From assembly GCA_031268335.1 (NCBI GenBank), contig JAIRXG010000025.1, forward strand, positions 121,749 to 185,748: a DNA stretch of 64,000 nucleotides, given 5' to 3'. The position numbers and the translations under genes were made by a program. Shown piece after piece: positions 23,772-33,650 of the stretch (position 1 is its first letter; the number at the start of each line of letters is the position of its first letter). Below the pieces are notes generated by a model that saw only the letters and a program-made list of their open reading frames with translations, did not search any database and was not told where the DNA came from. The DNA comes from Campylobacteraceae bacterium (GTDB taxonomy: Bacteria; Campylobacterota; Campylobacteria; Campylobacterales; Campylobacteraceae).

Positions 23772-25745
23772 ATGAGAAAAATAGTTTGGATTTTTTTTGT
23801 ATTGTTTTTAGTTCCTATATTTGCTAGAGAGTATGATTATCAAGATTTGGTAGATAGAGTAAAAGATAGATTTGAAAGCAGCATCGGATTATATGAAGAA
23901 GGCAAACAAGACGAAGCGCGAGAAGTTGCCCAAAGCGCATATTTTGAACTTTTTGAAAATTTAGAAGGTCCGATCAGAATAAATATTTCAAGCAAAAAAG
24001 CTTGGAATATGGAACGAAAATTTACAAAAATCAGAAATTTAATCAAAAACGGCGCGGCGATATCCGAAGTAAGAGCTACGGTTGAGAGTCTAAATGCTGA
24101 TATGGATGAAGTGTTGCCAAAGCTTCAAGGCGGAGTTGTGATAACAGTCGCTGCTTCGCAAAGCGATGATGCAACAGGCACGGACAGCGAACAAGTTTTG
24201 CAGGATTTGGATATAAGATGGCAGACTTTATACGACAATATGAATGAAAAATTCAATAAAAGTATTGAAGCGTTTGAAAACGGCGACAAGGCAAAGGCTA
24301 AAGAGTTCATAAGAAGCGCGCAATTTGAAGATTATAGAAACGGTATGGCAGAAGTTGCCATAAGAAAACATCTCTCTCAAGCAAGAGACGGACAGATGCA
24401 AAATGAGATGAGGCGAATAATCATCAGTATAGACTCTTTAGACGATATCCAAGCTTTACAAAATGACATTTTAAAATTAAAAAACAATATCTATTTGGCG
24501 TTAAATCAACTTCCAAGCGCCGCCGCCGAACTTGCCGTAGTTGATGTACAAATGTCCGAAGAGGATATACCGTCTCAAAACTATTTTGAAGTATTGGCAA
24601 ATATCAAAGCTGAGGGAGAAAAAGCTTTAGACGCTTATAAAAGCGGCGATGTTAAAAAAGCTGCGGATATCGTCCAAAACGCCTATTTTGATATATTTGA
24701 AGCAAGCGGAATGGAAATTAAAGTAGGAGCGATTGATAGTACGTTAAAATTGGTAATAGAGGGAACTTTCAGCGAGATAGTGGCTATTATGAAAAGCGGT
24801 GGAAGTATAGATAAAGTTGAAGCGGCTTTACAAAGACTATATAGCGAAATAGAGCAGGGAGCGCAAAAACTTTCAAACTCTGCAACCCCTTGGTCGTTGT
24901 TTATCTACTCTTTAATCATTATATTGAGAGAGGGAGTTGAGGCGTTGATAGTTGTTGCGGCAGTTATCGCCTATCTCATCAAAAGCGGTAATAGCGATAG
25001 ATTGAGCATTGTTCATAGTTCGCTTTGGACGGCTATAATTTTTAGTTTTGCAACCGCTTTTGTTATGAATTATCTTTTTAACGCTTCCGGAGAATCAAGG
25101 GAGATGCTTGAGGGCGTAACGATGCTGGTAGCCGTACTTTTACTCTTTTACGTCGGATTTTGGCTTTTATCAAATGCTCATGCAAAAAAATGGTCGCGCT
25201 ATATATCCGGCAAAGTGAAAGACTCTCTTAGCAGCGGTTCGGCAAAAGCTCTTTGGTTTACGGTATTTTTAGCTGTATATAGAGAGGGCGCAGAGACGGT
25301 TTTATTTTATCAAGCGATACTTTTTGACGCTAAAAATGCACTCGGATACAGCGCGGTAGCTGCAGGTCTTATCATAGGCTTGATACTGCTTACGATTTTA
25401 TTTTTTCTTCTAAGAGCAGGAGCGGTCAAGATACCTATAAAACCATTTTTTATCATAACAAGCGCAATTATTTTTTACATGTCTGTGGTTTTTATGGGTA
25501 AAGGCATCATGGAATTGGTTGAGGGCAAAATAATAGAGCCTACCATTTTAGAAGGATTTCCGACTGTTACATGGCTTGGAATATATCCTTATATAGAGAG
25601 TTTGTTGCCTCAAATGGCATTGATTTTGGGAATTATCATAGGAACAGTGTTGATAAAAAACAGAACCAAAGAGACAAAAGATAATAGCGACAGCAAAACA
25701 AAAAACGAAAAAATTTACACAAAAAACAGCGCGAGTTTAAAATAG
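23772..25745 (+). CDS. FTR1-family iron permease (Cj1658-like)
   Basis: This 657-residue protein has a signal peptide (KIVWIFFVLFLVPIFA). It has a long periplasmic region with three related modules (EGKQDEAREVAQSAYFELFE, NGDKAKAKEFIRSAQFEDY, SGDVKKAADIVQNAYFDIFE). A C-terminal membrane domain of about seven spans carries two REGxE iron motifs (LREGVEALIVVAA and YREGAETVLFYQA), the FTR1 hallmark. It works with the P19 protein encoded next door to move iron across the inner membrane. The start at 23772 gives the signal peptide; the upstream in-frame codons overlap the Fur site. Confidence 0.92.
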   Translation: MRKIVWIFFVLFLVPIFAREYDYQDLVDRVKDRFESSIGLYEEGKQDEAREVAQSAYFELFENLEGPIRINISSKKAWNMERKFTKIRNLIKNGAAISEVRATVESLNADMDEVLPKLQGGVVITVAASQSDDATGTDSEQVLQDLDIRWQTLYDNMNEKFNKSIEAFENGDKAKAKEFIRSAQFEDYRNGMAEVAIRKHLSQARDGQMQNEMRRIIISIDSLDDIQALQNDILKLKNNIYLALNQLPSAAAELAVVDVQMSEEDIPSQNYFEVLANIKAEGEKALDAYKSGDVKKAADIVQNAYFDIFEASGMEIKVGAIDSTLKLVIEGTFSEIVAIMKSGGSIDKVEAALQRLYSEIEQGAQKLSNSATPWSLFIYSLIIILREGVEALIVVAAVIAYLIKSGNSDRLSIVHSSLWTAIIFSFATAFVMNYLFNASGESREMLEGVTMLVAVLLLFYVGFWLLSNAHAKKWSRYISGKVKDSLSSGSAKALWFTVFLAVYREGAETVLFYQAILFDAKNALGYSAVAAGLIIGLILLTILFFLLRAGAVKIPIKPFFIITSAIIFYMSVVFMGKGIMELVEGKIIEPTILEGFPTVTWLGIYPYIESLLPQMALILGIIIGTVLIKNRTKETKDNSDSKTKNEKIYTKNSASLK

Positions 25746-25797
25746 ATTTTAGTTTTTAGACTTTTGATAAAAACATATCTTAAATAAGGAGAAAAAG

Positions 25798-26328
25798 ATG
25801 GTCAAATTATTGACAAGGTCATTTGTAGCTATGGCTACTGTTTTCGTTTTAAACGCGGCAGCAGCCGATGAGTTTAAAGAGTTTCCGATAGGAGAAGAGG
25901 TTGAGATAAACAATATGCTTATAGCCGCCGTTTATCTTTCGCCTATAGATATGGAACCTAAAGGTATAGATTTGGCTCCTTCACAAGCAGATATTCACTT
26001 GGAAGCTGATATTCACGCTATAGAAGGCAATCAAAATGGTTTTGGAGACGGCGAATGGATACCATATCTTGCTGTTTCTTATGAATTAACCAACAAAGAT
26101 ACGGGTGCGAAAAAGAGCGGAACATTTATGCCTATGGTAGCGATTGACGGTCCGCATTACGGAGCAAACATCAAGATGTTGGGAGTTGGCAATTACCATT
26201 TGAAATACACGATAGAAAATCCACAAAAACAAGGTTTTGGACGACATTCCGATAAAGCTACCGGCGTTGGAAAATGGTTTGAACCTTTTTCACTTGAATT
26301 TGATTTCAAATATACGGGCATTAAATAA
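25798..26328 (+). CDS. p19: P19 periplasmic iron-transport protein
   Basis: This periplasmic metal-binding protein is equivalent to C. jejuni P19 (Cj1659), which binds copper and iron and supports FTR1-type iron uptake. The 176-residue protein has a signal peptide ending near NAAAADEF. The family metal and structural motifs are DIHLEADIHAIEGNQNGFG, VAIDGPHYGANIKM and GNYHLKYTI. It starts after a strong aaggag. A stem-loop follows the stop, so p19 may be expressed above the later genes. Confidence 0.95.
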   Translation: MVKLLTRSFVAMATVFVLNAAAADEFKEFPIGEEVEINNMLIAAVYLSPIDMEPKGIDLAPSQADIHLEADIHAIEGNQNGFGDGEWIPYLAVSYELTNKDTGAKKSGTFMPMVAIDGPHYGANIKMLGVGNYHLKYTIENPQKQGFGRHSDKATGVGKWFEPFSLEFDFKYTGIK

Positions 26329-26342
26329 ATTTATGAAACGAG

Positions 26343-26365
26343 GCAAAGAGAGTTTTTCTCTTTGC
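26343..26365 (+). terminator. Stem-loop between p19 and the downstream membrane gene
   Basis: Arms gcaaagaga (26343-26351) and tctctttgc (26357-26365) are perfect, with a 5-base loop. It lacks a long T-run, so it may act as a partial terminator or RNA-stabilising element that raises p19 levels relative to the later genes. Confidence 0.6.
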
Positions 26366-26390
26366 TTACGTATATTTACTCTTTTGACTG

Positions 26391-26396
26391 TATAAT
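26391..26396 (+). promoter_or_regulatory. -10 element for the second half of the iron operon
   Basis: TATAAT occurs just after the stem-loop and 31 bases before the next start codon. It could drive the membrane protein, ABC and thioredoxin genes separately from ftr1-p19. Confidence 0.45.
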
Positions 26397-26426
26397 AAAA
26401 ACTTTTAAAAAATTTTAGGTTCCTTT

Positions 26427-27848
26427 ATGTCTATTTATTTTTTTCACACCATACAAGCTTATTTCGGAATTATTATATATCTCGCTCTTTGGAACAAAAG
26501 AATATCCGTAAAAGATTTTTTCGTCAGCGCTATTGCAGGCAGCATCTGTGCGCTTACATTTTTCAAAATTGCGAATGATTTTTTAGTTATAAACGAACTT
26601 AAAACCGCAAGCTATTTTCTTGCAAGTTTTTTACTTCTGCTTTTATCTTTCTTTTTTGTCTTACATGTAAGAATTTTTAAGATAATAATTGCTTCATTGC
26701 TTATTTTTTGTTTTAATATCTACTATAGAGTTATCTCGTACGATTTTCAACTCTTTGGCGGTGAACTTTTGGATACGCTTTCTATCGTATCTTTTGGTTT
26801 TGTAATTTTAGGATTCGGGTTGTTGACATTTTTATATCTGCTTTTGAGAGATATAGCTTCAAAAATATCAAATAAAATTACTGTTTTATTCATTTTTATA
26901 ATGACTATTTTGCTTATTTTAAGATTGCTTGCGGATGGCGCTTTGGAGCTTATGCGCTTTGGCATTTTAGATACAAACGCATTACTTTTATCCGTAGTGG
27001 CAAAACTTATTTATTACGGTTCGTTTTTGCCGTATGTCTATTCGTTTTTAGTTCTTTGTTTGATGGGATTTTACTTATGCGCTTTACCGAAATTACCCGA
27101 AAAAAATGTTGTCGGAAGCGTTGTATTTAGAAAAACAAAAGCTCTTATACAAAATACTTTTAATGTGTCAAAACTTACTCTTGTCGTGCTTGTTGCGACA
27201 AATGGCATAATGTTTTATTATGATTTTTACGCTTCAAAACCCCCGAAACTCTCAGAAGCCAAGGTTATAGAACCTGTAAACAACGAATTTAAAATACCAT
27301 TTGAATTATTGAAGGACAATAAACTGCATAGATTTGCATATATCACGGATGCCGGAAATAAGATAAGGTTTTTTGCTCTCAATAGATTTCCCGATAAACC
27401 ATCGCCTGTAGCAGTATTTGACTCTTGTATGATTTGCGGAGATATGGGATATATAAAAAATGGCGATGAGCTTATATGCATATCTTGCAATGTAAGAATT
27501 TTCTTACCTTCCGTTGGAAAAGAGGGCGGATGCAATCCGATACCTTTTCCTTATGAGTTTGACGGCGAATATATAACCATAAAGCTTGAAACTATTGAAA
27601 AAGGTGTTAATTATTTTAATGAGATAGTAGAAAAAGAGGTAATAGATCCCGTGAGCGGCAGAAAAATTATTAACTTAAAAGCTCCTTTCAGTTACATGTA
27701 CGGTGGAAAAACATATTTTTTTGAAACAGAAGAAAATTATAGGGAATTTATGAAAAATGCACAACAATATGCTGCGGATTTTAAACAAACCTATTGGAGA
27801 GCGCAAGGATTTACGGCATTGAAAGAGGGCGACAATGATGGAGTTTAA
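26427..27848 (+). CDS. Multispan membrane protein with C-terminal DUF2318 metal domain (Cj1660-like)
   Basis: This 473-residue protein has about eight N-terminal membrane spans. Its C-terminal extracytoplasmic domain of the DUF2318 type is Cys-rich: DSCMICGDMGYI, CISCNVRIFLP and GGCNPIPFPYEF. The paired CxxC sites suggest metal, haem or Fe-S binding. Position and architecture match C. jejuni Cj1660 in the iron-uptake locus. It overlaps the next permease by 14 bases. Role: probably redox or metal handling coupled to P19-FTR1 (inferred). Confidence 0.87.
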   Translation: MSIYFFHTIQAYFGIIIYLALWNKRISVKDFFVSAIAGSICALTFFKIANDFLVINELKTASYFLASFLLLLLSFFFVLHVRIFKIIIASLLIFCFNIYYRVISYDFQLFGGELLDTLSIVSFGFVILGFGLLTFLYLLLRDIASKISNKITVLFIFIMTILLILRLLADGALELMRFGILDTNALLLSVVAKLIYYGSFLPYVYSFLVLCLMGFYLCALPKLPEKNVVGSVVFRKTKALIQNTFNVSKLTLVVLVATNGIMFYYDFYASKPPKLSEAKVIEPVNNEFKIPFELLKDNKLHRFAYITDAGNKIRFFALNRFPDKPSPVAVFDSCMICGDMGYIKNGDELICISCNVRIFLPSVGKEGGCNPIPFPYEFDGEYITIKLETIEKGVNYFNEIVEKEVIDPVSGRKIINLKAPFSYMYGGKTYFFETEENYREFMKNAQQYAADFKQTYWRAQGFTALKEGDNDGV

Positions 27849-29106
27849 AATAATAAAAAGCGCAATATTTGGTAATAAAACTCAAAAATTATTAGCGTTT
27901 TTTACTATCTTTTTAGCTTCTATGCTGATATCCTCCATGTTAAATATCACGCTTGGGATAGGCGATAAATTGGCAAAAGAACTTAGAAACTACGGCTCAA
28001 ATATTATAGTTTTACCGCGCGGCGGAAGTTTGAATTTTGACATAGGAGCAGAAGAGTTTAAGCCTTTGCAAAATGAGGTTTATTTGGATGAGACGTATAT
28101 ATCAAGTATAAAAGATATATTTTGGCGAAACAATGTCGTCTCTTTCGCTCCGTTTTTAGAGGGCAAAGTAACGTCAAAAAACGGAGATGAATTTGACATA
28201 GTCGGGACATATTTTGATAAAAAAATAGCTCTTGAGGATGAGGATTTTTTTACAGGAATTAAAACGCTATATCCTTTTTGGAAAATTGAAGGAGATTGGA
28301 TAGAAGACGACTCGGCAAATAGTGTGTTAATCGGCGAAAGTTTAGCAAAAGAGAGAGGATTGAAACCATCCGATACCATAACAATAAATGAAAAAACGCT
28401 TAAGATAGAAGGTGTTGTACATGAGGGTGAAAACGCCGACTATAAAGTCATTATGCCGCTCAAACTCGCAAATGAACTCTTAAACAAAAGCGGTAAAATC
28501 TCGTGGATAGAAGTTTCCGCTCTTACTATTCCGGAGGATGATTTATCCGTAAAAGCAAGACGCAATATAGATACCCTAAACGCCATAGAACACGACAAGT
28601 GGTATTGTTCGGCATATGTCGGCTCCATAGCGTACCAGATAGAAGAAGAGTACAAAGACGCGAGTGCAAAAGCTCTTATGAAAACAAGCGAAGGCGAAAG
28701 TCAAATAGTAAAAAAAATACAGTCTTTAATGGGTATAGTCAGCATCTTAGCACTCATAGCCGCATCCATCGGCATATCGTCTTTGATGGCTTCGGAAATT
28801 CACAGAAGAAAAAAAGAGATAGGACTATTAAAAGCTCTTGGAGCTAACAATGTGTCAATTTATCTGCTATTTTTATTTGAATCTCTTATAGTAGCTCTCT
28901 TTGCAGGAGTTATCGGAGCGTTTTTCGGATATGCCGTATCTATACTGATGGCGTTTTTTATATTTTCTCACAGCGTGGCAATAAGTTGGATAATTATGCC
29001 TATCACGATAAGCTTTGCTCTTTTGATAGCCGTCATAGGTTCGCTTATGCCGATTAAAAATGTGATAAATCTACTGCCCGCAGAGGTGCTTTATGAAAGA
29101 AAATAG
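27835..29106 (+). CDS. FtsX/MacB-like ABC permease (Cj1661-like)
   Basis: This 423-residue permease has one N-terminal span, a large periplasmic domain (about 45-290) and three C-terminal spans, the topology of the MacB/LolC/FtsX group. The GLLKALGA segment typical of the family lies at the start of the C-terminal spans. It pairs with the next permease and the ATPase. A second ATG at 27838 is possible. Start and stop overlaps with both neighbours indicate tight co-translation. Confidence 0.88.
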   Translation: MMEFKIIKSAIFGNKTQKLLAFFTIFLASMLISSMLNITLGIGDKLAKELRNYGSNIIVLPRGGSLNFDIGAEEFKPLQNEVYLDETYISSIKDIFWRNNVVSFAPFLEGKVTSKNGDEFDIVGTYFDKKIALEDEDFFTGIKTLYPFWKIEGDWIEDDSANSVLIGESLAKERGLKPSDTITINEKTLKIEGVVHEGENADYKVIMPLKLANELLNKSGKISWIEVSALTIPEDDLSVKARRNIDTLNAIEHDKWYCSAYVGSIAYQIEEEYKDASAKALMKTSEGESQIVKKIQSLMGIVSILALIAASIGISSLMASEIHRRKKEIGLLKALGANNVSIYLLFLFESLIVALFAGVIGAFFGYAVSILMAFFIFSHSVAISWIIMPITISFALLIAVIGSLMPIKNVINLLPAEVLYERK

Positions 29107-30238
29107 AAAAGGAGTCGGCTTTTTCCTAAAGGTAATATTTAAAAGTTTGACCTTTAGTTTTGTTAGAGTATCTATCATATTTATCTCTGTAGCTTTAGGT
29201 TCGGCGATAACCGCGGCATTTACAAATATCTATCTTGACATAGAATCCAAAATGAACAAAGAGCTAAAAGCTTACGGCGCAAATTTTGTTATAACCGGCA
29301 AGAATGATTCTTATATTTTATTTGACGAGTATCTAAACGCTATTTCAAAAATAGATGAAAATTCACTTTTGGGCAATTCGCCATATCTTTACGGAATAGC
29401 TCGCTTAAGCCTTGGAAACGGCGTGATAGCTGGCGTTGATTTTGCACAGATGAAAAAAACAAAGCCATTTTTAGAAATAAGAAACGGTTCTTATATAAAT
29501 GTGGATTTTGACGAAAGAAACGCAATTGTGGGCGTGGATTTGGCTAAAAAGATGGAACTTAAAGTGGGTTCTGACGTTGATATCATAAATAGCGAAGATA
29601 GCAAAAATAATGCAAAGGTAAAGATAAAGGGCATAATTTCAACAGGCGAGGCGGAAGATAACATTTTATTTATATCTTTGCCGCTTGCTCAAAAGATATT
29701 AAAAAAAGAGAATTATATAAATTTTGCCGAAGCCGTTGTTCTTGGCAATTTCGGAGAGTTAACGTCGCTTGGTGAAAATATAAGCAATAGCGAATTAAAT
29801 GCAAGAGCATTGGCTAGAATTTCACGCTCGGAAGGGTTGATATTAGATAAGATAAAACTGCTTATGGCGCTTGTGGCTTTTACGGTTTTAGTTATAACGT
29901 CAATGTGCGTGAACACTACGCTCAGCTCCATTATCTTTTCCAGAGTAAAGGAGATAGCGCTTTTAAGAGCATTGGGGGCATCAAAAAGCAGTATAGCGAC
30001 GCTTTTTGGAGCGGAAACTTTTATTATAACTTTTACGGCTTCATTGATAGGGGCATTCGGCGGATTTTTACTCTCTCAAGCGCTTGGCGTTGCGATATTT
30101 GGTTCCGGAATTGATTTTAGATTTTTATCTGTTCCCACAGCTGTTTTAGTATCGTTGATTTCCGCTGCGTGCGCGTCTTATTATCCTATAAAAAAATCAC
30201 TCAATATAAAAGTAGCTAATATACTGCGAGGAGAATAA
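29093..30238 (+). CDS. FtsX/MacB-like ABC permease (Cj1662-like)
   Basis: This 381-residue protein is a second permease of the same topology: N-terminal span, periplasmic domain, then three spans with the family motif EIALLRALGASKSS. It is the heterodimer partner of the preceding protein and is followed directly by their ATPase. The overlap with the preceding gene is 14 bases. Confidence 0.88.
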   Translation: MKENRKGVGFFLKVIFKSLTFSFVRVSIIFISVALGSAITAAFTNIYLDIESKMNKELKAYGANFVITGKNDSYILFDEYLNAISKIDENSLLGNSPYLYGIARLSLGNGVIAGVDFAQMKKTKPFLEIRNGSYINVDFDERNAIVGVDLAKKMELKVGSDVDIINSEDSKNNAKVKIKGIISTGEAEDNILFISLPLAQKILKKENYINFAEAVVLGNFGELTSLGENISNSELNARALARISRSEGLILDKIKLLMALVAFTVLVITSMCVNTTLSSIIFSRVKEIALLRALGASKSSIATLFGAETFIITFTASLIGAFGGFLLSQALGVAIFGSGIDFRFLSVPTAVLVSLISAACASYYPIKKSLNIKVANILRGE

Positions 30239-30922
30239 ATGTCGGTTATTGTAGAGTTAAAAAATATAGAAAAACATTTTGGAGAAGTAACGGCTCTTGA
30301 TGGAGTAAATATTACAGTAAACAGTGGCGAATGGGTAAATATAATGGGACCTTCGGGTTCTGGGAAAACGACTCTGCTTAATATACTCTCTTTGATGGAT
30401 ACTCCAACAGGCGGTGAATATCTTTTGGAAGGTATTGACGCCAGTAAACTTAATGAGAAACAACAGTTGGTTTTTCGCCGTGAAAAAATAGGACTTGTTT
30501 TTCAGCAATTTCACCTCATACCTTATCTAACTGCGCTGGAAAACGTGATGCTTTCACAATACTATCATAGCGCGATAGACGAAGAAGATGCAAAAGAGGT
30601 GCTTGAAAAAGTGGGACTTTCTCATCGTCTGACGCATAGACCATCAGAGCTTTCTGGAGGCGAACAGCAAAGACTTTGCATAGCAAGAGCGCTTATCAAC
30701 AATCCGGAAATTTTACTAGCAGACGAACCTACCGGAAATTTGGACGAAGAAAACGAAAAGATTGTTTTTGAGTTGCTCGGCAAACTAAGAGACGAAGGCA
30801 AAACAGTCATAGTCATTACGCACAATCCGGAACTTGGAGAACTTGGAGATAGGATAGTATATCTTCATCACGGGAAAATAGAACACAACAAAAATATTTA
30901 TCAAAAAAAAGGAAGATTATGA
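30239..30922 (+). CDS. ABC transporter ATPase (Cj1663-like)
   Basis: This 227-residue ATPase of the MacB/LolD class has Walker A GPSGSGKTT, Q-loop FQQFHLIPYLTALENV, signature LSGGEQQR, Walker B ILLADEPTGNLD and switch ITHNPE. It starts on the base after the permease stop and powers the two FtsX-like permeases. These systems act by mechanotransmission rather than by moving a solute through the membrane. Confidence 0.93.
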   Translation: MSVIVELKNIEKHFGEVTALDGVNITVNSGEWVNIMGPSGSGKTTLLNILSLMDTPTGGEYLLEGIDASKLNEKQQLVFRREKIGLVFQQFHLIPYLTALENVMLSQYYHSAIDEEDAKEVLEKVGLSHRLTHRPSELSGGEQQRLCIARALINNPEILLADEPTGNLDEENEKIVFELLGKLRDEGKTVIVITHNPELGELGDRIVYLHHGKIEHNKNIYQKKGRL

Positions 30923-31401
30923 TAAAAAAAATCATTTTTGCGGCATTTTTTATACTTTCAACCCTATTTGCTCAAACAGATGGCGGCGTTAAAAATAATG
31001 AAAAAGCGCCTGAGATTTCCGCTAAGGATTTAGAGGGCAAAAGTGTAAAACTTGATGAGTTCAAAAATAAAGTCATCGTTATTAGATTTTGGGAGAAAGG
31101 TTGTCATCATTGTATGATGGAGATGCCAAAACTGCAAGAGTTACAAAACGAGTACAGCGAGGATTTGGCAGTTATAGGTATAAATTCGGACAATTCCATA
31201 GAAGACATGAAAGCATTTCAAGATGAATATAAAATCACATTTACGCTTTTAAAAGACGATCTTGATATCACCAAAAAAAGATACGGCGTTGTTGTTGTGC
31301 CGACAATGTTTATTATAGATAAAAATGGCACAGTAAAATATAAGATTTTTGGTATGTCTTCGTGGGAAAAAAGCAGAGAGAAAATCTTGGAAGTTTTATG
31401 A
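30919..31401 (+). CDS. TlpA-like thioredoxin, exported (Cj1664-like)
   Basis: This 160-residue protein has a signal peptide (KKIIFAAFFILSTLFA) and a TlpA/ResA fold with the active site CHHC in EKGCHHCMMEMP. The cis-proline segment is VVPTMFIIDKNG. The CHHC pair is unusual compared with CxPC. It probably keeps cysteines of the iron-operon proteins reduced in the periplasm. It overlaps both neighbours by four bases. Confidence 0.9.
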   Translation: MIKKIIFAAFFILSTLFAQTDGGVKNNEKAPEISAKDLEGKSVKLDEFKNKVIVIRFWEKGCHHCMMEMPKLQELQNEYSEDLAVIGINSDNSIEDMKAFQDEYKITFTLLKDDLDITKKRYGVVVVPTMFIIDKNGTVKYKIFGMSSWEKSREKILEVL

Positions 31402-31892
31402 AAAAGATACTATTTTTCGCCGTTTTGATTGCCATTTTTAGCGGTTGTTCAAAAATCGGCGAAAAAAATCACATAGCTTTAAACAGTCAAACTTCCATCA
31501 CGACTTTTTTTTCAGCTTCAAATAAAACGATAACGTTAAAGGAAAACAAACCTTTTATGCTTTTTTTCTTTTCAAGCGATTGCGGAGCTTGCAAAGAAGC
31601 TATACCTTATATCAATTTTTTTGATGAAAAATATGCCCAAAACTTTGAAATTGTCGGTGTTATGGGCGGAAGCTTGGGATTTGATAAAGATATAGAGATA
31701 TTGAAAAATTATGATATAAAATTTAAAGTTATATCGGATACGCAATCAGTTGATTATCTATCGCGCGCAGTCGGCGGTATTTATGGCGTACCAGTTTTTT
31801 ACATGTATGATAAAGAGGGTAAACTTGCCAATAAATACTTAGGTCTTACTCCAAAAAACAAGTTAGAAGAAAGTATAAAAAGCTTGATATAG
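31398..31892 (+). CDS. Thioredoxin-like lipoprotein (Cj1665-like)
   Basis: This 164-residue protein has a lipoprotein signal (lipobox FSGC, residues about 16-19) and a thioredoxin-like domain with CGAC (SSDCGACKEA) and a cis-proline (YGVPVFYMYD). The ATG at 31398 overlaps the preceding stop (ATGA) and gives the lipobox; an earlier in-frame ATG lies inside the upstream gene. It is the last gene of the iron operon. Confidence 0.88.
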   Translation: MKKILFFAVLIAIFSGCSKIGEKNHIALNSQTSITTFFSASNKTITLKENKPFMLFFFSSDCGACKEAIPYINFFDEKYAQNFEIVGVMGGSLGFDKDIEILKNYDIKFKVISDTQSVDYLSRAVGGIYGVPVFYMYDKEGKLANKYLGLTPKNKLEESIKSLI

Positions 31893-32398
31893 GCGAGAAA
31901 ATTTTCCATTTTAGCGCTTTACGTGATTTTTGAAGTTTATGCATTTCGCTTTTCAAAAAGTCTTTTTATCGGCGATTTTTAGTCAAAAAATATATAAAAC
32001 ATATATCTTTTGATAACTTATACATGTACTGCTGTTTTTAACTGCACTTTTTATCTTATCGTGAAAATAATAATTATCTCAAAAAAACAAGAATGAGTAA
32101 TTCAAATATTGAATGCTTATTTTATGCAAAGTGATATTTAGCGCAAAGCAATTTAACTTCTCAAATAAGTTTTTTAGCTTGAAAGATTATATACATGTAG
32201 AGTTTTATAAATACATTCACTAAAACAAATGATGCACACGAGTAATTTTTAAATAAAAGTATTTTAGCGAGATGATACATGTACAATAAATACATTTGTC
32301 TATCTTGGTAATCTGATTTGAGTGTGCATGTATGATTTATAAAACACTAAGTATTTTAATATTACCATACGATAAATATTCATTTAGGTGCACAAATT
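31893..32398. other. Gene-free gap before nikR
   Basis: No supported coding sequence. Three ACATGTA palindromes occur (about 32021, 32195 and 32277). The run before nikR is AT-rich and could hold its promoter. Confidence 0.5.
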
Positions 32399-32812
32399 AT
32401 GGACAAAATAATACGTTTTACAATCTCGCTTCCCGAAGCTCTTTTGGATGGGCTTGATAAAAAAGTTACGGAGCAAGGTTATGCTTCAAGAAGTGAGTTT
32501 ATCAGAGATTTGATAAGAGAAAAGATGATAAAAGACGAGTGGGAGGGGGGATATGACGAAGTTATCGGCGTTTTAACTATCATATATACGCATCACCAAA
32601 ATGATTTGGTTCAAAAAATCACTGAAGTTCAACACGATGCAAATGTTCACATAATGTGTAACACACATGTGCATATAAATCACGAAAATTGTCTTGAGAC
32701 GGTAATGCTAAAGGGTATGGCTGACGATATCGTTAGTTTTTCACAAAAAATCTCAGCTCTTAAGGGCGTAAAATTTGCCAAACTTGTAAAAGCGGCAGTT
32801 CCGATTTCGTAA
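32399..32812 (+). CDS. nikR: Nickel-responsive regulator NikR
   Basis: This is a ribbon-helix-helix repressor/activator of nickel uptake and nickel-enzyme genes. The 137-residue protein has an N-terminal RHH domain ([20 protein letters not shown]) and a C-terminal ACT-like metal domain. The nickel ligands H79, H90, H92 and C98 match the family set. It stands alone. Its likely targets include nickel transport and hydrogenase genes; the hyp operon is about 4.5 kb away. Confidence 0.96.
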   Translation: MDKIIRFTISLPEALLDGLDKKVTEQGYASRSEFIRDLIREKMIKDEWEGGYDEVIGVLTIIYTHHQNDLVQKITEVQHDANVHIMCNTHVHINHENCLETVMLKGMADDIVSFSQKISALKGVKFAKLVKAAVPIS

Positions 32813-32891
32813 CTGTTCCAACATAGGAATGACCGTTTTAAATTTATAATTTGGAGCTAATAAGAGTAATCTCGAATCATCATGATTAACG

Positions 32892-32913
32892 ATAATAATT
32901 TAATAATTATTAT
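32892..32913. promoter_or_regulatory. AT-rich inverted repeat downstream of nikR
   Basis: Arms ataataatt and aattattat are perfect around a 4-base centre. It lies 80 bases past nikR and just before the dnaB relic. Helicobacter NikR operators are also AT-rich and loosely palindromic, but chance is a real alternative in this composition. Confidence 0.25.
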
Positions 32914-32929
32914 AGATTATTTGTAATTG

Positions 32930-33073
32930 ATGATAAGCGGCAAAGAGAGACATCTTGAAGTAAGAGGATTGAAACTTTTAGCGCGCGAACTTGGTATGCC
33001 CATCGTCGCTCTTTTGCAGCTTAATGTAAGTCTTGAAAGCAAGCGACAAATACCATTGCGATGGCGTTTTTGA
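32930..33073 (+). pseudogene. Fragment of a replicative helicase (dnaB) gene
   Basis: The frame reads ISGKERHLEVRGLKLLARELG, then MPIVALLQLNVSLESK. This is the DnaB region with motif RGLKLLAREL.(I/M)P(I/V)(I/V)ALSQLNRSLESR near Walker B. Only 47 codons remain, without the catalytic core or ends. It is a relic of a second dnaB-like gene, perhaps of phage or plasmid origin, or a displaced piece of the chromosomal gene. Confidence 0.7.
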
Positions 33074-33650
33074 TTTATGGTGGTCTAATCGCGTATTATT
33101 ATGGTGAAATTAGAGTGCACTTCGACAAATTCGTAGAGTTTTTCCTCTAAAGATTTACTTCAAAAGTTGTTTGATTAAAAAATACGAATATGTCAAATAT
33201 TGCGAAAATTGAAACTTTTCGACGAGATATGTAGACAAAGATAACGATATGAAAGTATGGGTAAAAAAGCTTTTTTGCACATTTTATTTTACCGCCAAAA
33301 AAAGAATTCTCAACTAAAAATCAAAACGGTTGCTTTTGTTTGTGAAATTTACATAAATACTCTTTTATTTTTATAATTATGAAAAAATATATCAGTTTTT
33401 TTGTTTAATTTTTAAAGGTATTTTGTACATGCAAGATATAAAGCTTTGTGAGCTTTTGGCATTTTATACTGATTTTTAAATATGTTGACAAGTTTGATTT
33501 GTTGCATGTAGAGATGGCGTTAAAGTTTGCTTTATTTTTGTTGGGCATTAGCATCACTGCTTACATGTAGCGGGTTTTATATAGATGATAAAAGATTTGT
33601 ACAGGGGGTTTTGCATGTATTGTTCTATTTTGAAAAGATAGGTTGTTTAT
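33074..33650. other. Gap between the dnaB relic and the GLUG lipoprotein gene
   Basis: No supported gene. A short readable stretch (LIYGGLIAYYYGEIRVHFD) follows the dnaB relic and may be more decayed coding DNA. ACATGTA-type sites lie near 33560 and variants near 33430, 33505 and 33612. Confidence 0.4.
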
